A stretch of 26,723 bases of DNA from a virus. Position numbers and translations under genes: made by a program. Location of the stretch: positions 1-26,723 of the IMG/VR virus record IMGVR_UViG_3300042447_000868. The stretch is one strand, 5' to 3'. Below, piece by piece: positions 16,541 to 22,718 of the stretch. The notes beneath the pieces are model-generated. The model saw only the letters and a list, made by a program, of their open reading frames with translations. It made no database searches and was not told the origin of the DNA. Numbering within the stretch: the first letter of the stretch is position 1; each line of letters starts with the position of its first letter.

Positions 16541-17923
16541 TTAAATTTGTTGTTGACTCTGTTCTCTTTGTTTTCTTTTTTCCAATAGTTCTTTAACCCT
16601 ATCTCTTTTTCTATCTTCTTGTTGTTCTTCGAATCCTAAGAATGTTACTGAACTTTCAGTATCAATCTCAAGTAATTCATTATTGAATTTACAATTCTCA
16701 AAAACAACCCCATCTTGACCTAAACGACTTTTAGTAATCGCAATAGTTGCAAGACCCATTTCTTTTTGTTGTAATGTTTTAGCCACAGAAATAATTACGT
16801 GACCAACCTGTGCCTTTTTAATTGACCCACCCATTTGGTCTGTAGTTACAACTTCAGATGAAATTGACGCTCTGTTACCTTGTGTTGCAGTCCACCCAAC
16901 TAAATCAAGTTCGTGACACATTGCCTCAAAACCTCTCATTACAGACCCTTCAGCTTTCCACTCATCTTTACTACTTGATTCCGGTAATACACAATCAATA
17001 TAATCCAATAAAACCATATCAATTTTAATTCCGTCAGCAATCATCTTTCTAACCTGATTCTTAATTTGACTCATAGTCATCGTGTCCGATGCTAACTTTT
17101 TCAAAACCAATCGATTTTGCATTGTCTCTTTAATCTCAGTAATTTTACTCATTACCTCTTCTTTATTTTGAACCAAATTATCCGGTTCAATACCAGTCCA
17201 CATTGTGAAATGTTTTCTTTGTATGATTTTTGGATTGTCTTCAAAAAATATTTGAAGTACGTTATAACCAAGGTTAAACGCTGTGTTTGAAATTTTAGAT
17301 AAGATGGTTGTCTTACCAACACCCGTTGGTGCTAATATAACCCCAATCTCACCTTTAGCTAAACCACCTTTAAGTAGTTTATCAATACCTTTAATCCCCA
17401 TTGGAATTGGATGACGATAATCCTCATCAAGTACGGTATCTAAGTTAGCGAAGATATCTGTTTGACCTTTATCTATTTCCCCAACCTGTAATGCATCTCT
17501 CACAAGTCCTTCAACCTTATCATAAGACTCGAAATCACCTTGAGTAATAATCTTTTGAGCTTTGTCCATCGCCTTTTGAAGTTCTTGTTGTTTACAAAAC
17601 TTCAAAGCTTTCTCCTGAACGAAAGTGGTCCCTTCAAAAGGTGCCTCCTTTACTTGTGTTAATGTGTCCAAAACAATCTTGGCAACCATCTCTTGGGAGA
17701 TTTCAGACTTAACTATCTGCTCAAGAGTATCGAAATTAGGAGTAGATTCATATTTCTTGTGATACTCTTTTGTCATTTGTAAAATGATTTTAAAGTACTT
17801 GTTGTCGAAATAGATTGGCTCAATAACATCCATAATTGAAGATGAAAAGTCCTTATCTAATATAATCTGATTCAGTAATTGTAATTGAAATGTGTTCCCT
17901 AAATAATCGAAATTTTTGTTCAT
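16541..17923 (-). CDS. Replicative DNA helicase, T4 gp41 / DnaB-like
   Basis: This is a 460-residue RecA-fold hexameric helicase, near the length of T4 gp41 (475 aa). The N-terminal 150 residues are helical and resemble the DnaB-type collar. The motor has Walker A APTGVGKT (198-205), a glutamate in FFED (Glu228) at the H1a catalytic position, Walker B DMVLLDYID (302-310), and motif H3 with Gln348 in TATQGNR. It unwinds duplex ahead of the fork and would recruit a primase. No gp61 primase or gp59 loader is found in the window. It lies between an unknown 150-aa gene and nrdB in the replication operon, with a 37-bp AT-rich gap upstream. The C-terminus is Gln/Arg/Lys-rich. Assignment is confident at family level. 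Confidence 0.95.
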   Translation of the reverse strand: MNKNFDYLGNTFQLQLLNQIILDKDFSSSIMDVIEPIYFDNKYFKIILQMTKEYHKKYESTPNFDTLEQIVKSEISQEMVAKIVLDTLTQVKEAPFEGTTFVQEKALKFCKQQELQKAMDKAQKIITQGDFESYDKVEGLVRDALQVGEIDKGQTDIFANLDTVLDEDYRHPIPMGIKGIDKLLKGGLAKGEIGVILAPTGVGKTTILSKISNTAFNLGYNVLQIFFEDNPKIIQRKHFTMWTGIEPDNLVQNKEEVMSKITEIKETMQNRLVLKKLASDTMTMSQIKNQVRKMIADGIKIDMVLLDYIDCVLPESSSKDEWKAEGSVMRGFEAMCHELDLVGWTATQGNRASISSEVVTTDQMGGSIKKAQVGHVIISVAKTLQQKEMGLATIAITKSRLGQDGVVFENCKFNNELLEIDTESSVTFLGFEEQQEDRKRDRVKELLEKRKQREQSQQQI

Positions 17924-17960
17924 AAATTGTTTTAAAAGTTACCCTTGTATTATTAAATAC

Positions 17961-18413
17961 TTACTTACTTAAGTCAAGTTCCAAATAATTGTAACTTAAT
18001 TTTTTATCTGAAAAAATGTCAGTCAATCCTCGAAGTGTTTCCTTCAAGAAAGGTCTTACATCGACAGTATAACGAACTTTTGGTGGATAAAATTTTCCGT
18101 CAAAAATTCTATGACAAATTGTCTGTTCTCCTAATTTGATGATAATGTTAAACATTTCAGGTCCATCAGTGAACGATGTGTCCATAATACTTGGGTCATG
18201 AATAATAGAATCTTTATTGTCCATCATGTAGACTAAAGTTTTCATTTTCAAGTATTCTTGAAGTTCTTCTTTGAACTCAGCAACGAATTCATATAGTTCA
18301 ACCGAACTTTTTGCTTTTGGGTTAAACCCTCTTACGTTAAAGAATCTTTGGACTACGATGTTATCGTTTAATGTCAATAAAAATTCCATCTTAGTACTTT
18401 CTTGCTCTCTCAT
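17961..18413 (-). CDS. Unrecognised protein in replication operon (150 aa)
   Basis: This is a 150-residue soluble protein between RNase H (4-base gap) and the gp41-like helicase. It starts MREQESTKMEFLLTLNDN; the second Met (residue 9) could also be used, since MEFLLTLND looks like a natural opening beta strand. Notable segments are QRFFNVRGFNPKAK (22-35), the helix FVAEFKEELQEYL, and CHRIFDGKFYPPKVRYTVD near 100-118. No catalytic motif, zinc site or membrane segment is visible. Its fixed place between two replisome genes suggests a helper of replication (for example loader, accessory or regulatory factor), but that is context only; no sequence feature proves it. Confidence 0.82.
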   Translation of the reverse strand: MREQESTKMEFLLTLNDNIVVQRFFNVRGFNPKAKSSVELYEFVAEFKEELQEYLKMKTLVYMMDNKDSIIHDPSIMDTSFTDGPEMFNIIIKLGEQTICHRIFDGKFYPPKVRYTVDVRPFLKETLRGLTDIFSDKKLSYNYLELDLSK

Positions 18414-18417
18414 AAAT

Positions 18418-19419
18418 TTAATTTTTGTTTGTGTTTCGTTTTTCTTTTCTTGTTAATTTCATGAATGGTCTTAGGAAGTTTACCCAAGCTTCATCGTTTT
18501 TTGGAAGATATTTGAAGAGACCATCTTCCATCATAAGTCTCATTAAATTTTTATATCCCCTATCTGTCGGGTCAATAGTGTCTGTGATAATTTGGTCAAC
18601 TAATTCTTTTCCATCGTCTGTTATTAAAGGGTTAGATAAATTAACTATTTTTTCGTTTGTAGTATAAAACTCTTCACCAATTATACCATTTTTTGTTTTA
18701 CCAGTCAAAATATTTTCCAATACTTTTGATTTCTTTTCTTGCATGAGAATCCCCGCATTAACTCTTATTTCGTTAATAGTGCATGGTTTAACCAGCATAT
18801 CCGGGAATAATTTAACCAAAGTTTTTTCACCTAAACCTTCAATTCCACTAATATTATCTGAACTATCTCCGGTAAGAATCTTACAAAGTAATACATTATA
18901 ATGTGGTATCTGAACTTTATTTATGGTAATCATATCACCCTGTTTAAAGTATTGTTTTGCGTTTGGCGAGTAAATGGTTACCTTATCCGAAATAAGCTGT
19001 GTAAGGTCCTTATCTGACGAAAAAATGGTAATATCTTCGTTAGTTGCCTTTTGACAATAATAAGCAATCAAGTCATCCGCCTCGTTGTAAACCATCTCAA
19101 CTTGTCTAACAAAGACTTCCTCAAGATATTCTTTAATACGAGCGTTTTGTTGTAGATATGATTCGTACTTAAACTCATTCATATCTTGTTTTCTATTTCC
19201 CTTATACTGTGGATAAAGTTCTTTCCGAGTGGATGAACTATGTTCGGCATCCCAAAACACAACTACCTTATCGTAGTTATGTTCCTCAAGGAATTTCCGA
19301 ATTGTATTTATAAAGTGGTAAATAGCCCCTAAGTGACTTCCGTCATTGTATAGGTCTTTTACTCCGTGGAATCCAATTTTCATTAAGTTGGACCCGTCAA
19401 TTAATAATGTCTTAATCAC
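18418..19419 (-). CDS. RNase H / 5'-3' exonuclease, FEN-like (T4 Rnh type)
   Basis: This 333-residue nuclease is of the PIN/FEN superfamily, which removes RNA primers and 5' flaps from lagging-strand fragments. The metal-binding acidic residues are present in order: Asp8 (LLIDGSN), Asp57 (FWDAEHSSSTRKELYP with the basic helix after it), Glu113, Asp115 and Asp116 (NEADDLIAYY), Asp136 and Asp138 (SSDKDLTQL), and Asp185 and Asp188 (TGDSSDNISGIEGLGEKT). The last also begins the helix-three-turn-helix DNA-binding motif at about 185-204. Its length is close to T4 RNase H (305 aa), with no polymerase domain, so it is a stand-alone nuclease rather than a Pol I fragment. It follows the UvsX gene by 24 bases in the same operon. 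Confidence 0.94.
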   Translation of the reverse strand: MIKTLLIDGSNLMKIGFHGVKDLYNDGSHLGAIYHFINTIRKFLEEHNYDKVVVFWDAEHSSSTRKELYPQYKGNRKQDMNEFKYESYLQQNARIKEYLEEVFVRQVEMVYNEADDLIAYYCQKATNEDITIFSSDKDLTQLISDKVTIYSPNAKQYFKQGDMITINKVQIPHYNVLLCKILTGDSSDNISGIEGLGEKTLVKLFPDMLVKPCTINEIRVNAGILMQEKKSKVLENILTGKTKNGIIGEEFYTTNEKIVNLSNPLITDDGKELVDQIITDTIDPTDRGYKNLMRLMMEDGLFKYLPKNDEAWVNFLRPFMKLTRKEKRNTNKN

Positions 19420-19443
19420 AATGGTGATTTAATGGTGAATAAA

Positions 19444-20445
19444 CTAAGCTTCTTTTTCTTCTTTTAGGTCAAAATCACCATCAGTTCCGATGATGTCTTT
19501 CCAATATTCTGCGTATTCTTTTTTATATTTTTCAATATTAATTTTTTCTTCCGCAGTATCTTTTCCCGCAATGAATCCGTGTGGTGTAACAATAATTTTT
19601 CCATCATCATAACCTAATCCATTGATGTGATTTTTCATAACCGACACTTTTGTTCTTGAAGCAAACTTGATAGTTCTTTTGTCTTTAGTTGCAGTAATCT
19701 TTGTAGTTCCCGCCCCTTTTTGATTTCCAAATAAATAAACTAATGATGAGTTTAACCAAATCGCCTCACCACCTTTAGCTTTAATCTTTGGTTGTCCAAA
19801 AGGATTATCCGGTAATTCAACCCAAGGTTGATTAACAATGATTAAAGTGTTTTCATATTTTGAATCAGATTTACGAGAACCCGAGATTCTTTGATTGATA
19901 CCCATACCAATCTTATCAGCTAATGTAGATGCATTGTGTTGTTTACCACCTTTACCTTCATAAGTCATTTTACAAGGTACAGAACCTACTGAATCCCACA
20001 TAAAACATAAACTATAATCTAAGTTTCCTTTTTCTTGTTCGTCAAGTAAGTTATTGATATAGTCAGTAATTTGTTCAATGTAGTCAAAGTTATTATTGAA
20101 TATGTAAAATCCATCCCAATCCAATTCACCTGTTTCCTCATCAACCACTTCCTCACAATCAAATCCCATTAATTTAGCGTGTTCAAATGACCATTTCTGT
20201 TCTGTAATAATAAACACAGGAAGAATACCTTTCTTTTGAGCATCTACCGCAGTTTTTACAAGAGCCGTTGTTTTACCTGTATCAGAGTGACCCAAGAACA
20301 TATTAATATGTCCAATAGCTGGTCCCGGTAATCCAACCGCATCCAAGAAATCCGGACCTAAGTCAAAAAATCTTTGTGGTTTGTATTTTGCCGATACCGA
20401 GAATTTATCTTTAATTGATTTGAAATCGTTTTTCTTAATCGCCAT
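19444..20445 (-). CDS. uvsX: RecA-like recombinase, T4 UvsX type
   Basis: This 333-residue strand-exchange ATPase is shorter than T4 UvsX (about 390 aa). Walker A is GHSDTGKT (52-59), and the catalytic Glu82 lies in IITEQK. Walker B ends at Asp151 in LCFMWDSVGS. The VNQPW segment (204-208) with Gln206 corresponds to the loop that senses ATP and contacts DNA. KAKGGEAIW (222-230) follows, as in UvsX/RecA proteins. The tail is acidic and charged (ends KEEKEA), as is common in recombinases that interact with SSB or mediators. The first 11 bases of the gene overlap the end of the small 98-aa gene, which implies coupled translation. In T4-like phages UvsX drives recombination-dependent replication, and its company here fits that. 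Confidence 0.95.
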   Translation of the reverse strand: MAIKKNDFKSIKDKFSVSAKYKPQRFFDLGPDFLDAVGLPGPAIGHINMFLGHSDTGKTTALVKTAVDAQKKGILPVFIITEQKWSFEHAKLMGFDCEEVVDEETGELDWDGFYIFNNNFDYIEQITDYINNLLDEQEKGNLDYSLCFMWDSVGSVPCKMTYEGKGGKQHNASTLADKIGMGINQRISGSRKSDSKYENTLIIVNQPWVELPDNPFGQPKIKAKGGEAIWLNSSLVYLFGNQKGAGTTKITATKDKRTIKFASRTKVSVMKNHINGLGYDDGKIIVTPHGFIAGKDTAEEKINIEKYKKEYAEYWKDIIGTDGDFDLKEEKEA

Positions 20446-20731
20446 TTTCTATTTTTTTAATGTGTGGTAATTTGTTTGATTTATTCCTATTGTATTTTGA
20501 AGAATCCTCCTCATATAGTACATTAATTTCTTCTTCATGAAAAGTAATTAACCTACTACTTATCACACCATCTTCATTAGTACCTTCATCCAACATTCCA
20601 AATAAAACACTATCACCAATTTGTTTACTTCTACCTGAGAAGTATGTTTTATCTTTTAGTTGACTTAGAATTTCATAAGATAACATTTTATTGTCTCTTA
20701 ATTGTAAGTCAATTTCTTCTTTAAACGTCAT
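20435..20731 (-). CDS. Unrecognised small protein upstream of uvsX (98 aa)
   Basis: This is a 98-residue acidic/charged protein starting MTFKEEIDLQLRDNKMLSYE and ending KKIENGD. It has no Cys, membrane segment or known motif. An N-terminal helix (about 3-28) is followed by a probable small beta domain (FSGRSKQIGDSVLFGMLDEG, then SSRLITFHEEEINVLYEEDS). Its end overlaps the uvsX start by 11 bases, and a terminator-like hairpin separates it from the upstream gp32-like gene. The position between SSB and recombinase invites the idea of a mediator (UvsY-like) or regulatory protein, but size and sequence give no direct proof of that. Confidence 0.78.
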   Translation of the reverse strand: MTFKEEIDLQLRDNKMLSYEILSQLKDKTYFSGRSKQIGDSVLFGMLDEGTNEDGVISSRLITFHEEEINVLYEEDSSKYNRNKSNKLPHIKKIENGD

Positions 20732-20737
20732 ATGATA

Positions 20738-20783
20738 ATATTATTAAAACTTGGACACTTAGTTAGACAAGATGTCCAAGTTT
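20738..20783 (-). terminator. Terminator-like hairpin after the gp32-like gene
   Basis: An 11-bp perfect stem, AAACTTGGACA (20783-20773 on the coding strand) with TGTCCAAGTTT (20757-20747), encloses a 15-nt loop that can add a short CTT/AAG pairing. The tail TTTTAATAATATTAT is only moderately U-rich, so termination is probably partial. That would make far more SSB than downstream enzymes, and the hairpin would also stabilise the SSB mRNA 3' end. Confidence 0.7.
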
Positions 20784-20795
20784 AATTATTCTTTA

Positions 20796-21650
20796 TTAGA
20801 AAGGTAAATCTTCGTCTACCTCATCGTTCGCTTGAGGGTCAACCGGTGTTGAACTTTGAGATTTTCCACCACCAAATGATTCTGTATTTACTGAATCACT
20901 TTCGTAAAGGTATCCACCTTTTTCAGAATCCCATCTTGGAGTTTCTCCACGAGCAATCGCTTCAAGGTATTCTACCGGTTTTTTAGAGTAAACGTCTAAC
21001 CAAGTCAATTCGTCAGTAATCCACTCATTAGATTGAGCCGGGTCAGTATGTACAGGACCTTGGTCTTCATACATAATTGTAGATACGGTTGTATATTCTT
21101 TTCCTTTTGGAGTTTTCGCTTTAGTCAATTCAATGATTAAATCTCTACCGATTTGAGCGTCGGTAATATCTCCTTTATTTCTCCAAATTGGAATGATTTT
21201 ATCTAAGATACCATCATTTTTGTAGTTGTGTTTGAATCTCCAAAATTTTGGTCCGTCTTCTTCTCTATCTCTATCGATAACTTTTACGATATAGAATTTA
21301 CGAGAACGATACTGAGCAGCTAATTGTTTGTCTGATTCTTTTCCGGTTGAGATTAACTCTTCGTAAACCTCGTTTAAAGGTGAACGTTCGTTATCGTTTT
21401 TCCCCGGGTCGTAGAATTTTTGCCATTGTCCACCAACTTGAATCTCATGATACCAAGCCTCTTTAAATGGTGAAGAACCATCACTCGTAGGTAAGATTCT
21501 AACTCTTCTTTGTCCAGATTGCTCCTTATCACCTAAGATAAGTGCAAAATATTTTTTCATTCTTTCGTCTTGCGACATTTTTCCTTGGGCCCCGCCCCCT
21601 GATTGTTTTGAATTTTCGTACTGTGCCAATACGGCGTCTAATGAACTCAT
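20796..21650 (-). CDS. ssDNA-binding protein, T4 gp32-like
   Basis: This 284-residue protein is near the size of T4 gp32 (301 aa), which coats ssDNA in replication and recombination. An N-terminal helix and Gly-rich linker (1-25) are followed by an OB-fold-type core containing RRVRILPTSDG (48-58), EAWYHEIQVGGQWQKFY (64-80), SRKFYIVKVIDRDRE (116-130) and GPKFWRFKHNYKN (133-145), which are typical gp32 signatures. A Gly/Ser/Pro-rich linker then leads to the acidic tip DEVDEDLPF (276-284), the usual docking tail of SSBs. There is not one cysteine, so the zinc site of T4 gp32 is missing. It begins the replication module under a Bacteroidota-like promoter and is followed by a hairpin terminator. 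Family assignment is good; orthology to gp32 is inferred. Confidence 0.88.
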   Translation of the reverse strand: MSSLDAVLAQYENSKQSGGGAQGKMSQDERMKKYFALILGDKEQSGQRRVRILPTSDGSSPFKEAWYHEIQVGGQWQKFYDPGKNDNERSPLNEVYEELISTGKESDKQLAAQYRSRKFYIVKVIDRDREEDGPKFWRFKHNYKNDGILDKIIPIWRNKGDITDAQIGRDLIIELTKAKTPKGKEYTTVSTIMYEDQGPVHTDPAQSNEWITDELTWLDVYSKKPVEYLEAIARGETPRWDSEKGGYLYESDSVNTESFGGGKSQSSTPVDPQANDEVDEDLPF

Positions 21651-21683
21651 GTGTTATAAATTAAGATTAATTAAATTGTTCAA

Positions 21684-21715
21684 CAAATATAGGTAATAAA
21701 ACTAGTGAAGTCAAA
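21684..21715 (-). promoter_or_regulatory. Bacteroidota-type promoter before the gp32-like gene
   Basis: On the coding strand TTTG (21715-21712) is separated by exactly 20 nt from TATATTTG (21691-21684). This fits the Bacteroidota housekeeping promoter consensus (-33 TTTG, about 19-21 nt, -7 TAnnTTTG). It begins inside the U-tract of the preceding terminator, and the expected start would leave an A/U-rich leader of about 25-30 nt before the ATG at 21650. It is probably read by unmodified host RNA polymerase, as an early or middle promoter. Confidence 0.6.
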
Positions 21716-21744
21716 TAAAAAAAGGTGTCTGTTAAGACACCTTT
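21713..21744 (-). terminator. Rho-independent terminator after the proline-rich/coiled-coil gene
   Basis: On the coding strand the stem AAAGGTGTC (21744-21736) / GACACCTTT (21729-21721) has 9 perfect pairs and a 6-nt loop, and runs into TTTTATTT (21720-21713). It begins 10 bases past the stop of the 233-aa gene and separates the structural unit from the gp32 promoter. The other strand also has a T-rich run after the hairpin. Confidence 0.88.
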
Positions 21745-21754
21745 GAATTTTTTG

Positions 21755-22456
21755 TTATCGTTTGAATGATGTTTTGTAGTCATCTTCTTGAGAACCAGGT
21801 TGGAATGAATTTTTAATATCATTCACATTAATATCTTCAACTTCGTCTGAAGTTAAAACATAATCATTTTTTCCTGTTTTCTCCATCTCTTCTTGTTTGT
21901 CATCGAAGAATTGTGAAAGTTTTTGGTTGAATGGATATGAATCGTAACTTCTCAACTCTAATTTTTCTTGAGGAGTTTTTTCACGATACTTCTCAATTTT
22001 ATTTTCAAGTGAGTTTAATTTATTCATAACATTATCCATTTCTCCTAATTTAGCCTCTAAGTTAGACAATTGGTTAAACAAGTTTTCAAAATATTCTTCT
22101 TGTTTTGTTTCAATATTTTTTTGAGAATTAACTAAATCAGTTATTTCAAGTTCTTCAGATTCTTCACCTTCCGCACTTGTTTCTTCTGATTGTCCCTCAT
22201 CGTCAATTTTTTCAACGTCAGGGTCATTGGCAACATCAATTGGTTGTGGTGCCCCTTCTCCCGGTGCTGGTGGTGGTACTGCTTCAGATGGTGCAGGTGC
22301 TGGTGGAACTTCTCCTCCCGGTGCCGGTGGTGGTGGAGTTAACGCCTCTAACCCAGCTGTTGGGTCTTCAGGAACTTCCGCCTCTTGTTCCATAATATAC
22401 TTATTAATATTATGATATCTTGCTATTTCTTGTATTAATTTCTTGTCTAAACCCAT
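21755..22456 (-). CDS. Proline-rich, coiled-coil protein of unknown function (233 aa)
   Basis: This 233-residue acidic protein has a clear modular layout. Residues 1-25 form an amphipathic helix (MGLDKKLIQEIARYHNINKY). Residues 28-72 are a Pro/Ala/Gly linker with runs of PPPP and PAPAP, and 73-108 are very acidic. Residues 109-160 form a probable coiled coil (NLFNQLSNLEAKLGEMDNVM). Then comes a compact segment ELRSYDSYPFNQKLSQFF (167-184) and a charged tail ending KTSFKR. There is no membrane segment or Cys. Such proteins may act as scaffolds, tape-like spacers or adaptors. It lies after the hub-like gene and a 74-aa gene and just before a terminator, so it belongs to the virion-gene side. 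I do not recognise the family. Confidence 0.82.
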   Translation of the reverse strand: MGLDKKLIQEIARYHNINKYIMEQEAEVPEDPTAGLEALTPPPPAPGGEVPPAPAPSEAVPPPAPGEGAPQPIDVANDPDVEKIDDEGQSEETSAEGEESEELEITDLVNSQKNIETKQEEYFENLFNQLSNLEAKLGEMDNVMNKLNSLENKIEKYREKTPQEKLELRSYDSYPFNQKLSQFFDDKQEEMEKTGKNDYVLTSDEVEDINVNDIKNSFQPGSQEDDYKTSFKR

Positions 22457-22461
22457 TTTGA

Positions 22462-22686
22462 TTATCCGTTTAATAATTGTTTAATTCCTCCTGCAGTCTC
22501 AACTCTAACTTTTCTATTAATAGTTGTTTGGTGTCCGGATCTTTCAATAAGACCATCTCTTTCTCTGATTGTGTAACAATCTCCTGTGTCTAAATCACAA
22601 ACTTGTTGTGTTCCGTCACCGTTATCTGTTTGAGAAACTCTAGTCGATTTCCCAAGATAGTTGTCTAATGCTGATTTTATGTTCAT
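22462..22686 (-). CDS. Unrecognised small protein (74 aa)
   Basis: This is a 74-residue protein starting MNIKSALDNYLGKSTRVSQT and ending GGIKQLLNG. It contains two Cys seven residues apart (VCDLDTGDC), which with only two thiols is unlikely to be a zinc finger. The middle reads as a small beta hairpin (GTQQVCDLDTGDCYTIRERD). Its ATG (22684-22686) lies 13 nt after a TATTTATAA motif and its stop is 5 bases before the proline-rich protein gene, so the two form a short unit. The good start context, clean spacing and absence of overlap make it likely to be a real gene. Function is unknown; a minor virion or assembly protein is possible. Confidence 0.75.
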   Translation of the reverse strand: MNIKSALDNYLGKSTRVSQTDNGDGTQQVCDLDTGDCYTIRERDGLIERSGHQTTINRKVRVETAGGIKQLLNG

Positions 22687-22694
22687 AAAATTGT

Positions 22695-22712
22695 TTTTAT
22701 TATAAATATATC
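22695..22712 (-). promoter_or_regulatory. Candidate late promoter, copy 4
   Basis: TATTTATAA on the coding strand (plus-strand 22700-22708) lies in the 32-bp gap between the hub-like gene and the 74-aa gene, 13 nt before the ATG. It is the fourth copy of the 9-mer found in the intergenic gaps before structural or unknown units. No terminator separates it from the hub-like gene, so it would be an internal promoter. Confidence 0.42.
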
Positions 22713-22718
22713 GTTATG

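Noticed and set aside
22177-22415. Two plus-strand open frames opposite the proline-rich linker
   Set aside because: Their Val/Leu/Gly/Ala-only composition is the complement of Pro/Ala codons in the 233-aa minus-strand gene, which has normal composition and context. They are shadows.
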